Below, one piece after another: positions 5,106 through 6,325 of a DNA stretch of 6,325 nucleotides. The notes under the pieces are model-generated. The model made no database searches. It worked only from the letters and a program-made list of their open reading frames with translations, and was not told the origin of the DNA. Both the position numbers and the translations under genes were made by a program. Each line of letters begins with the position of its first letter. Within the stretch, counting starts at the first letter, position 1. Source of the stretch: Acidobacteriota bacterium (GTDB lineage Bacteria > Acidobacteriota > Terriglobia > Acidiferrales > UBA7541); assembly GCA_003224075.1 (NCBI GenBank), contig QHYF01000130.1, positions 1 to 6,325 on the forward strand. The letters are read 5' to 3'.

Positions 5106-5272
5106 GTTGTCCCTAATTCAGGCGTTTTCTGTAGAGAATTTCCGGTGTTTCCTCGATTTACGACGGCGCATATACGTTCTAGAAGGCAGGCCAGGATCAA
5201 CAGGGCCGTCCAAAGCTACTCCACTTTCGTTGAGGTGGCTCTTCATAAAGTGTGCAAAATCTGGAGGAAACG

Positions 5273-6325
5273 ATGATTAAACGTAAAGGGGCGGTCCATA
5301 TGAAAGCTCGATTGCATTTTGGTCTAGCCCTTGGCCTCGCGTGTCTGGTGGGTGCGTTGGCTCTGCTGGTGGGCAACGGCTCCGTGGGAGCGGTAAACGG
5401 GTTCAGCGACAACCAGGAGTTGCCACTGCCGCTACTCGCGCCGATCGCGAACTCTGGGGTCTCTTTCATTGTGCGGGGACTCGAGCCCAGCGTGCGCGTT
5501 GATGCGCAAGGCACGGTGTATGTCTCAAGCATCCGCGGCGTACCCGGTGGCGTCGACCTGCATCGTTGGTCCCCCGTGGTTGACCCCCCGGCAAACGGCG
5601 ACGGCACGTACCCGTTCAAATACGAAGGCCAGCCGGACAACTGCGGCATCTTCAATGCGTCGCAAGGCGGCTGCGCTAACAACAGTCTGGACCCTCTTGG
5701 ACTCGGTTTGGGCGGCGGCGACGTGGACATTGCGGTGAACTATCCGATCAGCAGCACGCCGAATCTAGCCCTAGTGAGCCTGACGCTCGCGCCAGGGGTC
5801 ACCGCGACTCACTCCACGGACCGGGGTGACCACTTCAGCGCGCCCAATGTTGCCGCAGCATTGATTCCGGGCGACGACCGCCAATGGATTGACGGCACGG
5901 GCGACCACACCGTCTACCTGAACTACCATGATGTGCCCACGTTCAACATCGAGGTGCAGCGCTCGAACGACGGCGGCTTGACCTATGTGAATGGCTTCGG
6001 TGAAGCCATCGATCCCCAGACATTCCCCGTCGCAGGCGGAATCCCCGCCTCCAACAGCGCAAACGTCGCTGGGCAGATCAAGGTGGACCGGAGCAGCAGC
6101 TGCCCGAGCGGCGGAAACCTCTACTCGATCTTTGTGGCTCCGGACAGCGTAACGGAAAACCTTACGGGTGGAGCGCTCCGTAGCGTCTACGTCGGTGTCT
6201 CGACCGACGCGAAGCTGGGCCTGCCCGCCTTCACCTTCACCGATACTAAGGTCTTCACCGGCCCGGCGGGTGCGCAGAATCAAGGCGCGCTCAATCTTTT
6301 CCCCGCCCTTGCCGTGGATAACTTC
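5273..6325 (+). CDS. Secreted Asp-box (BNR/sialidase-like propeller) protein, 3' end beyond window
   Basis: The frame stays open for 351 codons to the last base, so this is the N-terminal part of a longer gene. Start: ATG with GGAGG five bases upstream (5263-5267), the best ribosome site in the window; an ATG at codon 10 has only weak GGGGCGG before it. A basic N-terminus and a hydrophobic stretch (about 15-34) suggest a signal peptide cut near VGA-V (40/41). Asp-boxes (SxDxGxxF/Y) appear at 181-188 (STDRGDHF) and 231-238 (SNDGGLTY), with a possible degenerate one near 310-314 (STDAK). DDRQWID (201-207) followed by VYLNYHD (214-220) resembles segments common between blades of these propellers. 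C124 and C134 could form a disulfide. The family includes sialidases and other extracytoplasmic glycan-active or binding proteins. I see no sialidase arginine triad assigned with confidence, so activity is unknown. Gene call firm, fold likely, function open. Confidence 0.88.
   Translation, partial: MIKRKGAVHMKARLHFGLALGLACLVGALALLVGNGSVGAVNGFSDNQELPLPLLAPIANSGVSFIVRGLEPSVRVDAQGTVYVSSIRGVPGGVDLHRWSPVVDPPANGDGTYPFKYEGQPDNCGIFNASQGGCANNSLDPLGLGLGGGDVDIAVNYPISSTPNLALVSLTLAPGVTATHSTDRGDHFSAPNVAAALIPGDDRQWIDGTGDHTVYLNYHDVPTFNIEVQRSNDGGLTYVNGFGEAIDPQTFPVAGGIPASNSANVAGQIKVDRSSSCPSGGNLYSIFVAPDSVTENLTGGALRSVYVGVSTDAKLGLPAFTFTDTKVFTGPAGAQNQGALNLFPALAVDNF

Larger units (their letters stand above)
4765..5272. 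other. 508-base divergent intergenic region
   Basis: This stretch separates the minus-strand dipeptidase from the plus-strand Asp-box gene. It holds the Shine-Dalgarno of each gene, a weak minus-strand promoter candidate, a 34-bp imperfect direct repeat and four ACCGGAA motifs (two per strand). Short open frames cross it on both strands (for example 4774-5082 minus and 4877-5116 plus), but they lack a convincing start, resemble no family I recognise, and the minus one would end over the dipeptidase ribosome binding site. I treat the region as non-coding or as decayed former coding sequence. Confidence 0.5.

Noticed and set aside
5273..5380. Lipoprotein signal (LGLAC near residues 20-24) in the Asp-box protein
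   Set aside because: The residues before the cysteine do not fit the lipobox and the hydrophobic core continues about ten residues past it, so a standard signal peptide is more likely.
5771..6283. 170-codon minus-strand frame, and a 177-codon one at 5197-5730
   Set aside because: Both are antisense to the Asp-box gene, which has a strong start, signal peptide and motifs. Composition of the antisense peptides is not protein-like.

Overview
The window looks like ordinary chromosome of a GC-rich free-living bacterium, most likely an acidobacterium. That guess rests on the overall style of the proteins (TPR protein, small periplasmic cytochrome c, basic HU) and on TCAACT-type heptanucleotide repeats between genes, which I associate with Acidobacteriota. 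It is inference, not proof. There is no phage, plasmid, IS element, CRISPR array, tRNA or rRNA signature.

Layout from left to right. A four-unit heptad repeat (14-41) precedes a plus-strand major facilitator transporter of the proton-coupled oligopeptide (POT/PTR) type (78-1352). Its 3' end faces a minus-strand TPR protein (1542-2024). The convergent gap holds a decayed and then a well-preserved copy of the heptad repeat. The TPR gene is divergent from a plus-strand periplasmic mono-heme cytochrome c (2265-2636). A strong intrinsic terminator follows, serving the minus-strand HU-family nucleoid protein (2714-3004). HU has its own well-formed sigma70-type promoter (3133-3161), phased A-tracts upstream of it, and a structured leader of about 120 nt. 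Further upstream on the same strand lies an M20-family dipeptidase (3400-4764). A gene-free stretch of about 500 bases (4765-5272) contains an imperfect 34-bp direct repeat and a cluster of ACCGGAA motifs. The last gene, on the plus strand (5273 to the window end), is incomplete: a secreted protein with Asp-box (BNR, sialidase-like propeller) motifs.

The genes do not form one operon: strands alternate and HU is separately promoted. There is a loose peptide-scavenging theme, since a POT-like importer and a cytosolic-type dipeptidase lie within about 2 kb of each other, but they are not co-transcribed. I see no convincing new multi-gene system. The most interesting features are non-coding: the heptad repeat blocks around the transporter, the HU control region (phased A-tracts plus two mutually exclusive pairings in the leader, one beside the start codon), and the repeat and motif cluster upstream of the Asp-box gene.
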